Positions 26,356 to 35,393 are shown, counted from the first letter of the stretch. The stretch: 64,000 bases of DNA from Bacillus pseudomycoides DSM 12442 (GCF_000161455.1 NZ_CM000745.1:1526063-1590062); one strand, 5' to 3'. Numbers and translations are program-made. The notes: generated by a model from the letters alone, not told the origin.

Positions 26356-27422
26356 TCTTTAGCACCGCCTTTTTCTTCTTTATTCCCTAGTAATAATTTA
26401 AAGCCACCACCAATTAAAAGGAGGGCAACGATAGATGTTTGGAAATAGCGATAATATAATTCACTAATATGAATATTGAATATAGTAGCGAAATAATCGT
26501 CAAAAATAGGGAGGAGTGTTTGATCTAGTAAATAATAGCATCCTAACCCGATGAGTCCGATACCAAGCCATTTTTGATGATTAATAAAATAATCGATAAT
26601 AGGTGTGTCTTGTAAATCTTCTTTTCCGTATTTGGATGTTTGCTGTAATGTATCGAAAAAGCTATAAAACCAAATGATAGGTACTAAAAATAAGAAGGCG
26701 GAAAGTCTTAATAAATCAAGCATATAAATGGCAAGTAAAAAGGCTGCCATTAGTTGAAGACCACGGCGCTGTAAGCCTAAATACATATGACCCGCTCCAG
26801 GGAACATCGCTAAAATAGAAGCGAATGTTTTACTTTTCCTTCCTTGTTCTCGGTGCTCCTCAAAATCTTCGAAAATAGTACGATCGACTAATATTTCCCC
26901 ACGTTCTTTTTTCTGCAGCTGCTGGACGACATCGAAGAAATTATAAATCCATAGAACAGGTAACGTAGCGAGAAAGATAAGAAAGCTTTCACGAGATGTT
27001 AATAGTGTAACGAATATAATCATGCTACCTAGTCCTGTAAAAGCGACTAAAAATGTAAGTCCACGCTGCATAAGTCCTAATTGGAAATGCCCAAGTCCAG
27101 GGATGATGGATAAGAGAATGATATAAAATCGTTCACTTTCACGTGCTGCTTCTTGCGTTAGGTCTTTCTCTTTTTTCCATGACTGATTCACTATAGAAAT
27201 AATTAAGTCTAGTATATTTATTCCCCATACAAGTGCTAATAAAAATAGGATAAGGAAAACAATCCCGTGATTTCCGAAGTTAATAGTAAAGCCTATCGCA
27301 GCGAGAAATAATAATAATGAACTACCACCATATATAATAAAACGACCAATTCGCTTTAAATATAAATGTCCAAGCCCAGGAATCAACCCTAGAACTAGCG
27401 CTAAAAATGGGTTTTTATTCAT
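26352..27422 (-). CDS. Multi-spanning membrane protein with three PGxGH repeats
   Basis: 356 residues, about eleven hydrophobic segments. A TM2-like motif occurs three times: LIPGLGHLYLKRIGR (about 13), IIPGLGHFQLGLMQRG (about 107) and MFPGAGHMYLGLQRRG (about 210), each followed by a membrane pair and a FFD-type segment (YNFFDVVQQ, YSFFDTLQQ). This indicates internal triplication of one unit of roughly 95-100 residues. It overlaps both neighbours in the sigma operon by a few bases, implying coupled translation. I know of no function for this architecture. Confidence 0.75.
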   Translation of the reverse strand: MNKNPFLALVLGLIPGLGHLYLKRIGRFIIYGGSSLLLFLAAIGFTINFGNHGIVFLILFLLALVWGINILDLIISIVNQSWKKEKDLTQEAARESERFYIILLSIIPGLGHFQLGLMQRGLTFLVAFTGLGSMIIFVTLLTSRESFLIFLATLPVLWIYNFFDVVQQLQKKERGEILVDRTIFEDFEEHREQGRKSKTFASILAMFPGAGHMYLGLQRRGLQLMAAFLLAIYMLDLLRLSAFLFLVPIIWFYSFFDTLQQTSKYGKEDLQDTPIIDYFINHQKWLGIGLIGLGCYYLLDQTLLPIFDDYFATIFNIHISELYYRYFQTSIVALLLIGGGFKLLLGNKEEKGGAKE

Positions 27423-27867
27423 GTTTTGAACCTCCGTTCGTTTTTGAAGTGTGTATAGTTTTGTTTAAAATTTGTTTTGAAATCGAAACCCCACTTTGTT
27501 TGGAAGATTGTTCAAAACTAGAAGTCACTGTGAAAATATAATGGAATAAACCGCTTGCCATAAAAATTAAAGTAGCTGCAGTTGCAATTATGTAGTGAAT
27601 GAGCGTACTTTTTATTTGTCTTGGTTGCTTCTTACTCATTTTTTCTTCAGACTTAAGTTTTTCGAATTTGATTTGCTTCATAACCTCATTTGTAAATGAA
27701 TCATCATTTATGATTGGAAGGTTTTCATTTTGTTCATCAATGATTTCCATATAAAGTGCTAAACAATGATCACATTCATAAAGATGTTGTTCCATAGATT
27801 CACGTTCGTTATGTGATAGAAGATCTAAAGTGTAATTGCACCAAGCTTCTTTTGAAAAATGCGTCAT
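27415..27867 (-). CDS. Zinc-finger anti-sigma factor (single membrane span)
   Basis: 150 residues. The cytoplasmic N-terminus carries the anti-sigma zinc motif H-x3-C-x2-C (HLYECDHC, about residues 28-35), then a linker, one membrane segment (about 91-113) and a short outer tail. ATG 27867 is used because it overlaps the sigma stop as ATGA and has AAGGAGGAAGA ahead of it. This is the classic pairing in which the zinc-finger domain sequesters the ECF sigma factor. Confidence 0.85.
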   Translation of the reverse strand: MTHFSKEAWCNYTLDLLSHNERESMEQHLYECDHCLALYMEIIDEQNENLPIINDDSFTNEVMKQIKFEKLKSEEKMSKKQPRQIKSTLIHYIIATAATLIFMASGLFHYIFTVTSSFEQSSKQSGVSISKQILNKTIHTSKTNGGSKHE

Positions 27868-28409
27868 AAAAAATCTTCCTCCTTCCAATGTTTTTTGATC
27901 CATTTTCTTGCTCTATAAAGCTTCATTTCGACTGTTTTGACTTCAGCATTTTGTTGAGTAGCAATTTCTTGATAACTTTTGTCTTCTAAGTAATGTGCGA
28001 GAACGACATCACGATAATTCTCTGGAAGTTCTCTTAGTTTTTGAGCAATCAGCAATTTTTGCTCTTTCGTCAGTAACAATGCCTCAATATTATGAGAGGA
28101 TTTTATATTTTCCTGAGTTTCGTTTGATAAGGAGAGCTCTACTTTTTCCCTTTCTTTCTTTCTCTTATAATCAATGGCATGATTTGTAGCAATCCGTGCC
28201 ATCCACGTTTTTAATCCGCGGAATTGATAGTTAGGGAGAGAGGCGTGAATCTTTACGAATACTTCTTGTGTGATATCTTGTGCATCTTCCTCATGTCTTA
28301 AAATAGCAAAAATAACTTGGAAAATATAATGACGATATGTTTGTACAAGGATACGAAAAGCATGTTCACTTCCTTGTTGTGCTTTTTCAATTAATTGTTT
28401 TTCCTCAAT
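27864..28409 (-). CDS. ECF sigma factor with apparent ATT start codon
   Basis: Read from ATT 28409 the protein has 181 residues, the normal ECF length, with sigma region 2 (EEDAQDITQEVFVKIH ... FRGLKTWMARIATNHAIDYKRK) and region 4 (LPENYRDVVLAHYLEDKSYQEIA ... VETVEMKLYRARKWIKK-like). An AAGGAGGG ribosome-binding site lies correctly before ATT. No ATG, GTG or TTG occurs in frame between the upstream stop and ATG 28202, which would delete nearly all of region 2. Either ATT is used, as in infC, or an ATG has mutated and the gene is damaged. It heads the operon sigma/anti-sigma/TM2-like/LiaF-like. Confidence 0.75.
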   Translation of the reverse strand: MEEKQLIEKAQQGSEHAFRILVQTYRHYIFQVIFAILRHEEDAQDITQEVFVKIHASLPNYQFRGLKTWMARIATNHAIDYKRKKEREKVELSLSNETQENIKSSHNIEALLLTKEQKLLIAQKLRELPENYRDVVLAHYLEDKSYQEIATQQNAEVKTVEMKLYRARKWIKKHWKEEDFL

Positions 28410-28591
28410 GGTTCTCTCCCTCCTTTTTGACGCATTCTATTATATAGACGTAAGAAATGGGAAGTCCCCCTACACATGATGTAAAAAAAGAATAATATAT
28501 TTTAAGAGAAGAGGCTACTTCAAAAGGTGTGAAAAAATGTTATAGAGAAGTATATAATGAGAAATAGGGAAATGTTACATGGAGAAAGGAT

Positions 28592-29266
28592 GTGAATGTT
28601 AGTAGAGGAACTCCTATACTAACAAACATGAAAATAAAAGTATTGATAGCCGATGATAACTCTTTTATTAGAGAAGGCATGAAAATTATTTTAAGTACAT
28701 ACGAAGAATTCGAAGTGCTAGAAACAGTAAATGATGGGCAAGAGGCTCTAGATTATTGCAAAAAACATGATGTAGATATTGCACTTTTAGATGTTCGAAT
28801 GCCAAATATGAATGGTGTAGAGGCGACGAAGCTAATTTGTGAGGAGACAAAAACAAAGCCGCTTATTTTAACGACATTTGATGATGATGAGTATATTTTG
28901 GAGGCAGTAAAAAACGGAGCGAAAGGTTATTTGTTAAAAAATAACGACCCGGAGCGCATTCGTGATGCGATAAAAGGAGTATATAACGGGCAAACTGTTA
29001 TGCAAGACGTAGTGCTTGATAAAATTAAGTGTAACTTACTGGAAAATAAAGAAGAGGAGTCGAAAATAGATAAGACTCTTTTTACAGAGAGGGAACTCAG
29101 TATTATTGCATTAATTGCAAAAGGTTTCTCTAATAAAGAAATTTCAAAACAGCTTTTTATATCAGAAGGAACAATTGCAAATTATATTACGTCTATTTTA
29201 GGGAAAACGGGTCTTGAACATCGTACGCAAATTGCGATTTATTATTTAACAGGGAAAGTAGACTGA
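28592..29266 (+). CDS. NarL/LuxR-type response regulator
   Basis: 224 residues. The receiver domain (about 15-130) has the acidic pair in IADDN, the phospho-acceptor Asp in ALLDVRMPN, and the switch Thr/Lys (LTTFDDDE, GYLLKN). The LuxR-type HTH is C-terminal (TERELSIIALIAKGFSNKEISKQLFISEGTIANYI). GTG 28592 has GGAG seven bases upstream; ATG 28628, just before the conserved KIKVLIADD, is an alternative. It precedes its partner kinase by 4 bases and probably activates the ABC exporter that follows. Confidence 0.88.
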   Translation: MNVSRGTPILTNMKIKVLIADDNSFIREGMKIILSTYEEFEVLETVNDGQEALDYCKKHDVDIALLDVRMPNMNGVEATKLICEETKTKPLILTTFDDDEYILEAVKNGAKGYLLKNNDPERIRDAIKGVYNGQTVMQDVVLDKIKCNLLENKEEESKIDKTLFTERELSIIALIAKGFSNKEISKQLFISEGTIANYITSILGKTGLEHRTQIAIYYLTGKVD

Positions 29267-29270
29267 TTTT

Positions 29271-30374
29271 ATGGAGTTTTGGTTCATTGTAAGTAAATTA
29301 ATTGTCTTCTTATATATAGTGTTCAGTTATATTCACTCAAATGTTATGAACTTACCGTGGGTTATATTTACTTTGCTTTCGTACCTTTGTGTAAACGTGA
29401 CAATTTCTATTTTAAAAAAAGATGCGTATAAAAAAATATTAATTGGACTATCAATCGGTATTATCGCTTTGTTTACATGGAGGATTCATCCGTTTTTTAT
29501 TTTGTTTTTACCTTTGAACTTATACGAAATTATATCTTATTACATAGAAAAGAAATGGCAGATCTTTTTCATTATGATTCTCCCTATCGTTTTTGCGGAT
29601 GAAAGTGTTCAAATGACATATGGACTCATTACTGCATTTTGTTTTCTTGTTTTAACGATGGCAGACCGTTACATAGTACGATTACTAAAGCTTGAAAAGC
29701 AAAATGATAAGATGCGAAAAGATATGCAGCGGCTCGCAAAAAGTTTACATGAAAATAAAGAATACATAAGGCAATCAGAATACACATTTAAATTAGAAGA
29801 ACGAAATCGATTATCACAAGAAATTCATGATAAAATTGGTCACTCCATGACAGGTGCACTTATTCAAATGGAAGCAGCAAAGAGATTGATGGAAATAGAT
29901 AAAGATAAAGCTACGGAGTTACTACAAAATGCGATTCATATTTCTAAAGATGGGATTGAAAATATTAGAATTACCCTTAAAAATATGAAACCACCAACTG
30001 AACAAATTGGAATTCATCGTATGAAATTATTCATAGATGAGTTTACGGGCAAGCATGATATAAAAATTCCGTTTGTGTATAAAGGGAATTTGGATACAAT
30101 TTCCCCTATCCAATGGAAAATCATTGGTGAAAATATTACGGAGGCGTTAACGAATGCGATGAAATATGCTGATGCGACAGTTATTTCAATAGATATTCAT
30201 GTACTTAACAAGATGGTCAAGGTACAGGTGAAAGATAACGGGAAGGGTGTAGTCTTTGTTAAAAAAGGACTCGGTATTATTGGGATGGAGGAGAGAACAG
30301 CGTCTGTTAATGGGAAAATAATTGTAGATGGAACGAATGGCTTTTCGGTAACAATGTTGTTGCCGATTCAGTAA
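29271..30374 (+). CDS. DesK/NarX-type sensor histidine kinase
   Basis: 367 residues. The N-terminal half has about five hydrophobic segments with almost no extracellular loops, typical of membrane-sensing kinases. A coiled-coil linker (about 140-175) leads to the HisKA_3 phospho-acceptor site ERNRLSQEIHDKIGHS and an ATP-binding domain (NITEALTNAMKYA, VKDNGKGV, GLGIIGMEER). The ATG lies directly after the response regulator gene. Together with the exporter genes downstream, it forms a probable drug- or peptide-sensing module. Confidence 0.88.
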   Translation: MEFWFIVSKLIVFLYIVFSYIHSNVMNLPWVIFTLLSYLCVNVTISILKKDAYKKILIGLSIGIIALFTWRIHPFFILFLPLNLYEIISYYIEKKWQIFFIMILPIVFADESVQMTYGLITAFCFLVLTMADRYIVRLLKLEKQNDKMRKDMQRLAKSLHENKEYIRQSEYTFKLEERNRLSQEIHDKIGHSMTGALIQMEAAKRLMEIDKDKATELLQNAIHISKDGIENIRITLKNMKPPTEQIGIHRMKLFIDEFTGKHDIKIPFVYKGNLDTISPIQWKIIGENITEALTNAMKYADATVISIDIHVLNKMVKVQVKDNGKGVVFVKKGLGIIGMEERTASVNGKIIVDGTNGFSVTMLLPIQ

Positions 30375-30393
30375 GACATGATTGAGATGAATG

Positions 30394-30430
30394 ATCTCAT
30401 ATGAAAAAAGTGAATATTCTCATGTGAAAA
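30394..30430 (+). promoter_or_regulatory. Candidate response-regulator site: direct repeat before the ABC exporter
   Basis: TCTCATATGAAAA (from 30395) and TCTCATGTGAAAA (from 30418) are near-identical and 23 bases apart, about two helical turns, between the kinase stop and the exporter genes. They could be tandem operators for the upstream regulator. Inferred only. Confidence 0.35.
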
Positions 30431-30470
30431 GAATGAACTTCTGCACTGAGCAGGTTCATTCTTTTTGTTT
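30427..30470 (+). terminator. Rho-independent terminator between kinase and ABC genes
   Basis: AGAATGAACTTCTGC...GCAGGTTCATTCT stem followed by T5; it separates regulator and exporter transcription units. Confidence 0.75.
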
Positions 30471-30507
30471 ATAATAACAGCAGAGAAACTGAAATAGGGG
30501 TGAAATG

Positions 30508-31446
30508 ATGAACGTATTAGAAATAAAAAATTTAACAAAAAAATTTGGTGATTTCATCGCAGTAGATAATATGTCTTTAGCTATTAAAGAAGGAGAGATA
30601 TTTGGATTTCTAGGATCAAACGGTGCTGGTAAAAGTACAACAATTAATATGATTGCTGGATTGTTAAGAAGTAATGAAGGTGAGATTAGCATACTAGGAA
30701 AAAATACAAAGAAACATAATCGTTTTGCGAAAATGAACATTGGAATTGTACCGCAAGATATAGCAATTTATGAGGAGTTAACCACCTATGAAAATGTGAA
30801 ATTCTTTGCGGGTTTGTATGGATTACGAGGTGCAGAATTAAAAGCGAGAGTAGAAGAAGCATTGCAGTTTGTAGGACTAAGTGATAAACATAAAAGTTAT
30901 CCAAAGAACTTTTCGGGTGGGATGAAACGAAGACTTAACATTGCTTGTGCCATTGCGCATCATCCGAAGTTAATTATTATGGATGAGCCGACCGTTGGAA
31001 TTGATCCGCAATCAAGAAACTACATTCTTCAGTCTGTACGAAAATTAAATGAGATGGGGAGCACAATTATTTATACAAGTCACTATATGGAAGAAGTAGA
31101 AGAAATTTGTACAAAAATTGCAATTGTAGATCACGGTAAAGTAATTGCAGAAGGTACGAAAGAACAATTAAAAGCGATTATTACAGATACAAAGGATATT
31201 TGGATTGAAGTGAAGTCAGTCGAAAATCTAGAAGTAGCTAAATTAAAAGAGATTAATGGCGTCAAAGCTGTTCAAATCGAAGAGAACGTGATTAAAGTGC
31301 ATTCTGATGCAGGGTTGAATAATTTAAACAAAATTATTCAACATTTTATTAATCATGATATTGAGATCCGTTCGTTAGAAGAACAAGCGCCTAACTTAGA
31401 AACAGTATTCCTTACACTGACAGGCAGAAATTTACGAGATAAATAA
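30508..31446 (+). CDS. ABC transporter ATP-binding protein (ABC-2 exporter)
   Basis: 312 residues with all nucleotide-binding motifs: Walker A GSNGAGKST, Q-loop GIVPQD, signature NFSGGMKRRL, Walker B LIIMDEPTVGID and the H-loop TSHYMEE. The C-terminal 90 residues form the extension usual in drug-resistance ABC-2 ATPases. ATG 30508 is better spaced than 30505 from AGGGGTGA. With the two permeases it should make an exporter (one ATPase, two different membrane subunits), probably for an antimicrobial or lipid under control of the upstream two-component system. Confidence 0.9.
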   Translation: MNVLEIKNLTKKFGDFIAVDNMSLAIKEGEIFGFLGSNGAGKSTTINMIAGLLRSNEGEISILGKNTKKHNRFAKMNIGIVPQDIAIYEELTTYENVKFFAGLYGLRGAELKARVEEALQFVGLSDKHKSYPKNFSGGMKRRLNIACAIAHHPKLIIMDEPTVGIDPQSRNYILQSVRKLNEMGSTIIYTSHYMEEVEEICTKIAIVDHGKVIAEGTKEQLKAIITDTKDIWIEVKSVENLEVAKLKEINGVKAVQIEENVIKVHSDAGLNNLNKIIQHFINHDIEIRSLEEQAPNLETVFLTLTGRNLRDK

Positions 31447-31479
31447 ATTTTTATTAAGAGAAAAAGGGAGGTTCATCGA

Positions 31480-32589
31480 TTGAACATCTTCAATATTGCG
31501 ATTATGCACATCAAAAGAGACTTTCGGGATATTAGAACATTAGTTTTTATGTTGGCATTCCCAATTGTGCTTATGCTTGTATTAGGAACAGCTTTAACGA
31601 ATGCATTTAATGGGGAAGGCCAGTCTATTAAAGATATACAAGTATTATATAAAGATGAAGCAAGTAGTACGTTCTCTCAATCATTTGAAGCATTTGCGAA
31701 AGAAACAAGTAAATCGGGAATTCACTTTAAAAAAGCCTCAAATGAAATAGATGGCAAAGAAGAAGTGAAACAAAATAAATATGCCGGATATTTAGAAATG
31801 AATAAAGACGGTGTGAAATTATATGAGAGTGATCGAAATAGTGTTGAAGGAAGTATCATTGAAGGGATGCTTACGACATTTGTTGATAAGTACAATGTAG
31901 CAGTAGAAGTTGCGAAAGTGGATCTTAGTAAGGTTAGCACAGTTATCTCAAATGGAAATCATGATGATTATATAAAAGAAACATCTTTACAAGCTGCTAA
32001 AAAACCAAGTTCTATGGATTACTATGCAATTGTAATGACGACAATGATTGCTTTATATGCAGCGATGGGAGCAAGTTATTTAATTCGTGGAGAGCGACTT
32101 AGAAAAACGGGTGATCGCTTAATTGCGGCACCTGTTAGTAAAGCAGAAATTTTTATAGGAAAAATATTTGGTAGTCTTGTAGCAAATACGCTTTGTCTAC
32201 TTCTCGTCGTTTTCTTTAGTAAATTTGTCTATAAGGCGAATTGGGGTGACCATCTTGGAGTAATCTTTCTTATTTTATTAACGGAAGTCTTGCTTGCAAT
32301 TAGCTTTGGATTAGGAATTGGATATATTACAAAAACAGGAGAAGCATCTAAAGCGATTATTATGGTTGTTGTGCAATTAGCTTCTATTTTTGGAGGAGCA
32401 TATTTCGTAGTTGAAGAAAATGTAGTTACGAATTTATCACCATTAACATGGGCGAATACAGCGATTATGAAAATTGTTTATGCAAATGACATAGGAGCTG
32501 CATTACCCGTTATCTTTTTAAATCTTGGTATTTCAGCACTCTTTTTATTGCTTGCGATTATCGCATTACGCAGACGGGAGGGGTTATAG
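31480..32589 (+). CDS. ABC-2 family permease, subunit 1
   Basis: 369 residues. An N-terminal membrane helix follows IAIMHIKRDFRDIRT, then a large extracytoplasmic region (about 45-175), then five membrane segments with the motif GERLRKTGDRLIAAPVSKAEIFIGK. This is the ABC2_membrane_3 (YhaP/NatB-like) layout. TTG 31480 follows AGGGAGG. It is adjacent and probably coupled to subunit 2, which starts one base after its stop. Confidence 0.88.
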   Translation: MNIFNIAIMHIKRDFRDIRTLVFMLAFPIVLMLVLGTALTNAFNGEGQSIKDIQVLYKDEASSTFSQSFEAFAKETSKSGIHFKKASNEIDGKEEVKQNKYAGYLEMNKDGVKLYESDRNSVEGSIIEGMLTTFVDKYNVAVEVAKVDLSKVSTVISNGNHDDYIKETSLQAAKKPSSMDYYAIVMTTMIALYAAMGASYLIRGERLRKTGDRLIAAPVSKAEIFIGKIFGSLVANTLCLLLVVFFSKFVYKANWGDHLGVIFLILLTEVLLAISFGLGIGYITKTGEASKAIIMVVVQLASIFGGAYFVVEENVVTNLSPLTWANTAIMKIVYANDIGAALPVIFLNLGISALFLLLAIIALRRREGL

Positions 32590-32590
32590 T

Positions 32591-33736
32591 ATGAATGATA
32601 TTTTATGGCTTATACAAAAAACATTATCTGTGCTTTTGAAAAATAAAAAAGGATTACTAATTATTATGGGTTTACCAATAATAGGGTCTTTAATTTCTTT
32701 TTCGATATATGGAAATGTAGGGCAAGGGAAGTTAAATATTGGGGTTGTAAATAAAGAAAATCAGTATATAGCAAATGATACGGTGAAGTTTTTAGAGGGA
32801 TTAAATCATGTGAAAGTGAGTAAGATTAAGGAATCAGAAGTAGAAGATAAGCTTACTTCGAAAAAACTTGATGGAGTAATTACGTTAAATAAAGGTTTTT
32901 CACAAAGTGTTCGAGATGGGAAACCGAGTCATATTGAGGTTGCATCGATAAAAGGTGATCAAGTAACAGGGTTTGTAAAATCATACTTGTATAATTATAT
33001 TGATAATATAGTTGCTATTAGTAAAGTCGCACAAAATGATCAAAGTACGTTTGATAACATGTATGCGGGTTATCAAAAAAGTTCATTTAAAGTAAAAGCT
33101 GAGACGCTTCAAGATATTTCAAAAAATAAAGATATGACGAATCAAACTGTCGGTTATCTCATTATGTTTATGTTGTTTTCAGCGGTGAATTTATCAGAAC
33201 TCATTTTAAAGGAAAAAGAGAATAGAACGTATTTTAGATTATTATCAACACCGATAGATGGGAAAAAATTTATATTATCTAACGTAGCTGTTAATATGAT
33301 TGTTTTAGTCGTTCAAATTGTTGTCGCAGTGTTATTTCTGACGAACGTTTTTCATACGAATATCAATATGCCATTTATGGTCATGATTGGCGTACTGATG
33401 ATATTTGCTTTAGTAGCAATTGGTATGTCACTAGCCATTGTATCTTTTGCGAAAAATGCAACTTCTGCAAATGCTATGCAAAATATTATAATAACACCAA
33501 CGTGCTTACTTGCCGGATGCTTCTTTCCGTTTGAAATTATGCCAACATCCGTGCAAAAAATAGCTGATTTTCTCCCTCAACGTTGGTTATTAGATACGAT
33601 AGGAAAATTACAACAAGGGACGCCATTTGCAGATTTATATTTAAACATTTTAATTTTGTTTGCTTTTGCAATTGCCTTCTTCTTAATTGCGATTTATAAG
33701 TTTGGTCGTAATAATGACGCGAGGAATTTTATGTAA
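32591..33736 (+). CDS. ABC-2 family permease, subunit 2
   Basis: 381 residues with the same layout as subunit 1: N-terminal helix after LLIIMGLPIIGSL, outer domain (about 40-175), then five membrane segments with LKEKENRTYFRLLSTPIDGKKF. ATG 32591 is used because GGGAGGGG precedes it; a longer in-frame extension overlapping subunit 1 has no ribosome-binding site. Last gene of the exporter operon, followed by a terminator. Confidence 0.88.
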   Translation: MNDILWLIQKTLSVLLKNKKGLLIIMGLPIIGSLISFSIYGNVGQGKLNIGVVNKENQYIANDTVKFLEGLNHVKVSKIKESEVEDKLTSKKLDGVITLNKGFSQSVRDGKPSHIEVASIKGDQVTGFVKSYLYNYIDNIVAISKVAQNDQSTFDNMYAGYQKSSFKVKAETLQDISKNKDMTNQTVGYLIMFMLFSAVNLSELILKEKENRTYFRLLSTPIDGKKFILSNVAVNMIVLVVQIVVAVLFLTNVFHTNINMPFMVMIGVLMIFALVAIGMSLAIVSFAKNATSANAMQNIIITPTCLLAGCFFPFEIMPTSVQKIADFLPQRWLLDTIGKLQQGTPFADLYLNILILFAFAIAFFLIAIYKFGRNNDARNFM

Positions 33737-34084
33737 TAGGAAGGGATGCGGTATGGTGCCGCATCCCTTTTTGTATGTTTGTAATCTAAAGTATCTTTTC
33801 AAATTTACTTTATGGGATCCTGTTATGTGTTTTGCTAAATTAATGGTTTTTAATAAATAATTTTGAGCAGCGGTCTGAATTCGTTGTCGCCAATCATAAA
33901 AAGAGATAAAAAGATTTTTATTTCTTTCGTATCCCATGTTTTCTAACATCATGATGAAAGGCTCATATACAAACGCAGAGATTCCGAAATTCCAATCACC
34001 TGTGCTGGGAATAATTATATTGCTCATAGAGCCAAATAGTCCTGGGACAAAAACGATAGGTTTTTTTCTTGTATTGTTTTTCAT
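33683..34084 (-). pseudogene. Truncated lipase/LCAT-like alpha/beta hydrolase
   Basis: From ATG 34084 (GGAGGACGCT ribosome-binding site) the first 95 residues look like the N-terminus of a large lipase-like hydrolase: KPIVFVPGLFGSMSN, YEPFIMMLENMGYER, FISFYDWRQR, ending at SHKVNL (about 33800). In intact relatives that point is immediately followed by the nucleophile elbow (GHSMGG type). Here the frame runs into unrelated residues and then across the exporter terminator and permease end. The catalytic Ser, Asp and His are therefore absent and the gene is a remnant. Confidence 0.7.
33738..33775 (+). terminator. Rho-independent terminator of the ABC exporter operon
   Basis: AAGGGATGCGG...CCGCATCCCTTTTT stem and T run. 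Confidence 0.85.
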
Positions 34085-34169
34085 AGCGTCCTCCTTTTTA
34101 TTGAGCATTAAAATTAGATTTTGTTGAACACTATGTAATGAAAGTGAGTCTAAGCTAAAGGGGACTGAC

Positions 34170-35381
34170 ATGGCAAAAAAGATATTACGTATTATTTCTA
34201 TTATCATTAGTGTAGTGATTTTTCTAGTTGTTTGGATGCATATTGATGTAACGCTAGGAAGGAAAGTGGAAGCTGATAAAAACCAACGGAAAGAGTATGC
34301 TCCTCGTTATAGTGATTTTCAATTATATGTAGAGGGAAAAACGCTATATCATCAGCTTTTTTCCGATATAAAAGAAGCGAAAGATTCTATCTTCACGTAT
34401 TTCTATATCATTTCGAATGATAAAAGTAGCCATACTTTCTTAAATTTGTTAAAGGAAAAAGCAGAAGAAGGGGTACAAGTATACTTATCGGTTGATTGGA
34501 TTAATGATTTATCTTTTGAAAGAAAATATAAAAATGAATTGCAGGCAAGTGGTGTTCATTTTACATACAGCAGGAAACCGGAGTTCCCATTCTTTTTTTA
34601 TTCGCTCCATCATCGTAATCATCGCCGTATTACAACGATAGATGGGAAAATAGGGTATAGTGGTGGTTTTAATATAGGTAATGAATACTTAGGGAAAGAT
34701 AAGCGCTTTGGATATTGGCGAGATTATCATGTGCGATTGCAGGGAGAAGGGGTAACGGATTTAGAGGAGCAGTTTGCGTTAGATTGGAAACGGGATACTT
34801 CAGAGGAAATTGCAAGAACAGCTCAATCTACTATTAAAGGAAAGACGTTACACACTATGTCTAGTTATAATGGACATAAAGTTGTTACGAAGTATATGGA
34901 ATTAATAAAAGAAGCAAAGCGTTCTATCGTGATTGCCACGCCCTATTTTATACCGACAGATAAAGAACTTATGAATGCTTTAATTCAGGCACGAAAGCGG
35001 GGAGTATCGGTAAAAATACTTTGGTCTTACAAACCGGACGTTCCGCTTATTAAAGAAGCAGCCTACCCATATATTCGTCAGTCAATTGAAAATGGAATCA
35101 CTGTATATGGATATAAAAAGGGGATGTTTCATGGGAAAGCAATGATACTCGACAACGAAACAACTGTGATTGGTACAACAAATTTCACTTCGCGTAGTTT
35201 TCATATTAATGATGAGATGGATTTTTATGTATATGGTGGCCCGATGATTCAACAAATAAATCAAGCGTTAACACAAGATTTTCAAGATTCAAAGGAGATA
35301 ACTTCATCATTCTTTGCAAATTTATCATTTTTAGAGAAGTGTAAAGAAAAAATAGCATGGTTGGTTAATTATTATTTATAG
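34170..35381 (+). CDS. Phospholipase D-family enzyme (cardiolipin synthase-like)
   Basis: 403 residues: one N-terminal membrane anchor (about 4-25) and two PLD domains. The second HKD motif is canonical (FHGKAMILDNE, with GTTNFTSRSF behind it). The first reads HRRITTIDG, so Arg stands where the HKD lysine is normal (cgc cgt codons), followed by a normal YSGGFNIGNEY. Bacterial cardiolipin synthases of this layout join two phosphatidylglycerols. The ATG is preceded by only a modest AAAGGGG. It is divergent from the lipase remnant. Confidence 0.85.
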   Translation: MAKKILRIISIIISVVIFLVVWMHIDVTLGRKVEADKNQRKEYAPRYSDFQLYVEGKTLYHQLFSDIKEAKDSIFTYFYIISNDKSSHTFLNLLKEKAEEGVQVYLSVDWINDLSFERKYKNELQASGVHFTYSRKPEFPFFFYSLHHRNHRRITTIDGKIGYSGGFNIGNEYLGKDKRFGYWRDYHVRLQGEGVTDLEEQFALDWKRDTSEEIARTAQSTIKGKTLHTMSSYNGHKVVTKYMELIKEAKRSIVIATPYFIPTDKELMNALIQARKRGVSVKILWSYKPDVPLIKEAAYPYIRQSIENGITVYGYKKGMFHGKAMILDNETTVIGTTNFTSRSFHINDEMDFYVYGGPMIQQINQALTQDFQDSKEITSSFFANLSFLEKCKEKIAWLVNYYL

Positions 35382-35393
35382 GAATCATATAAA

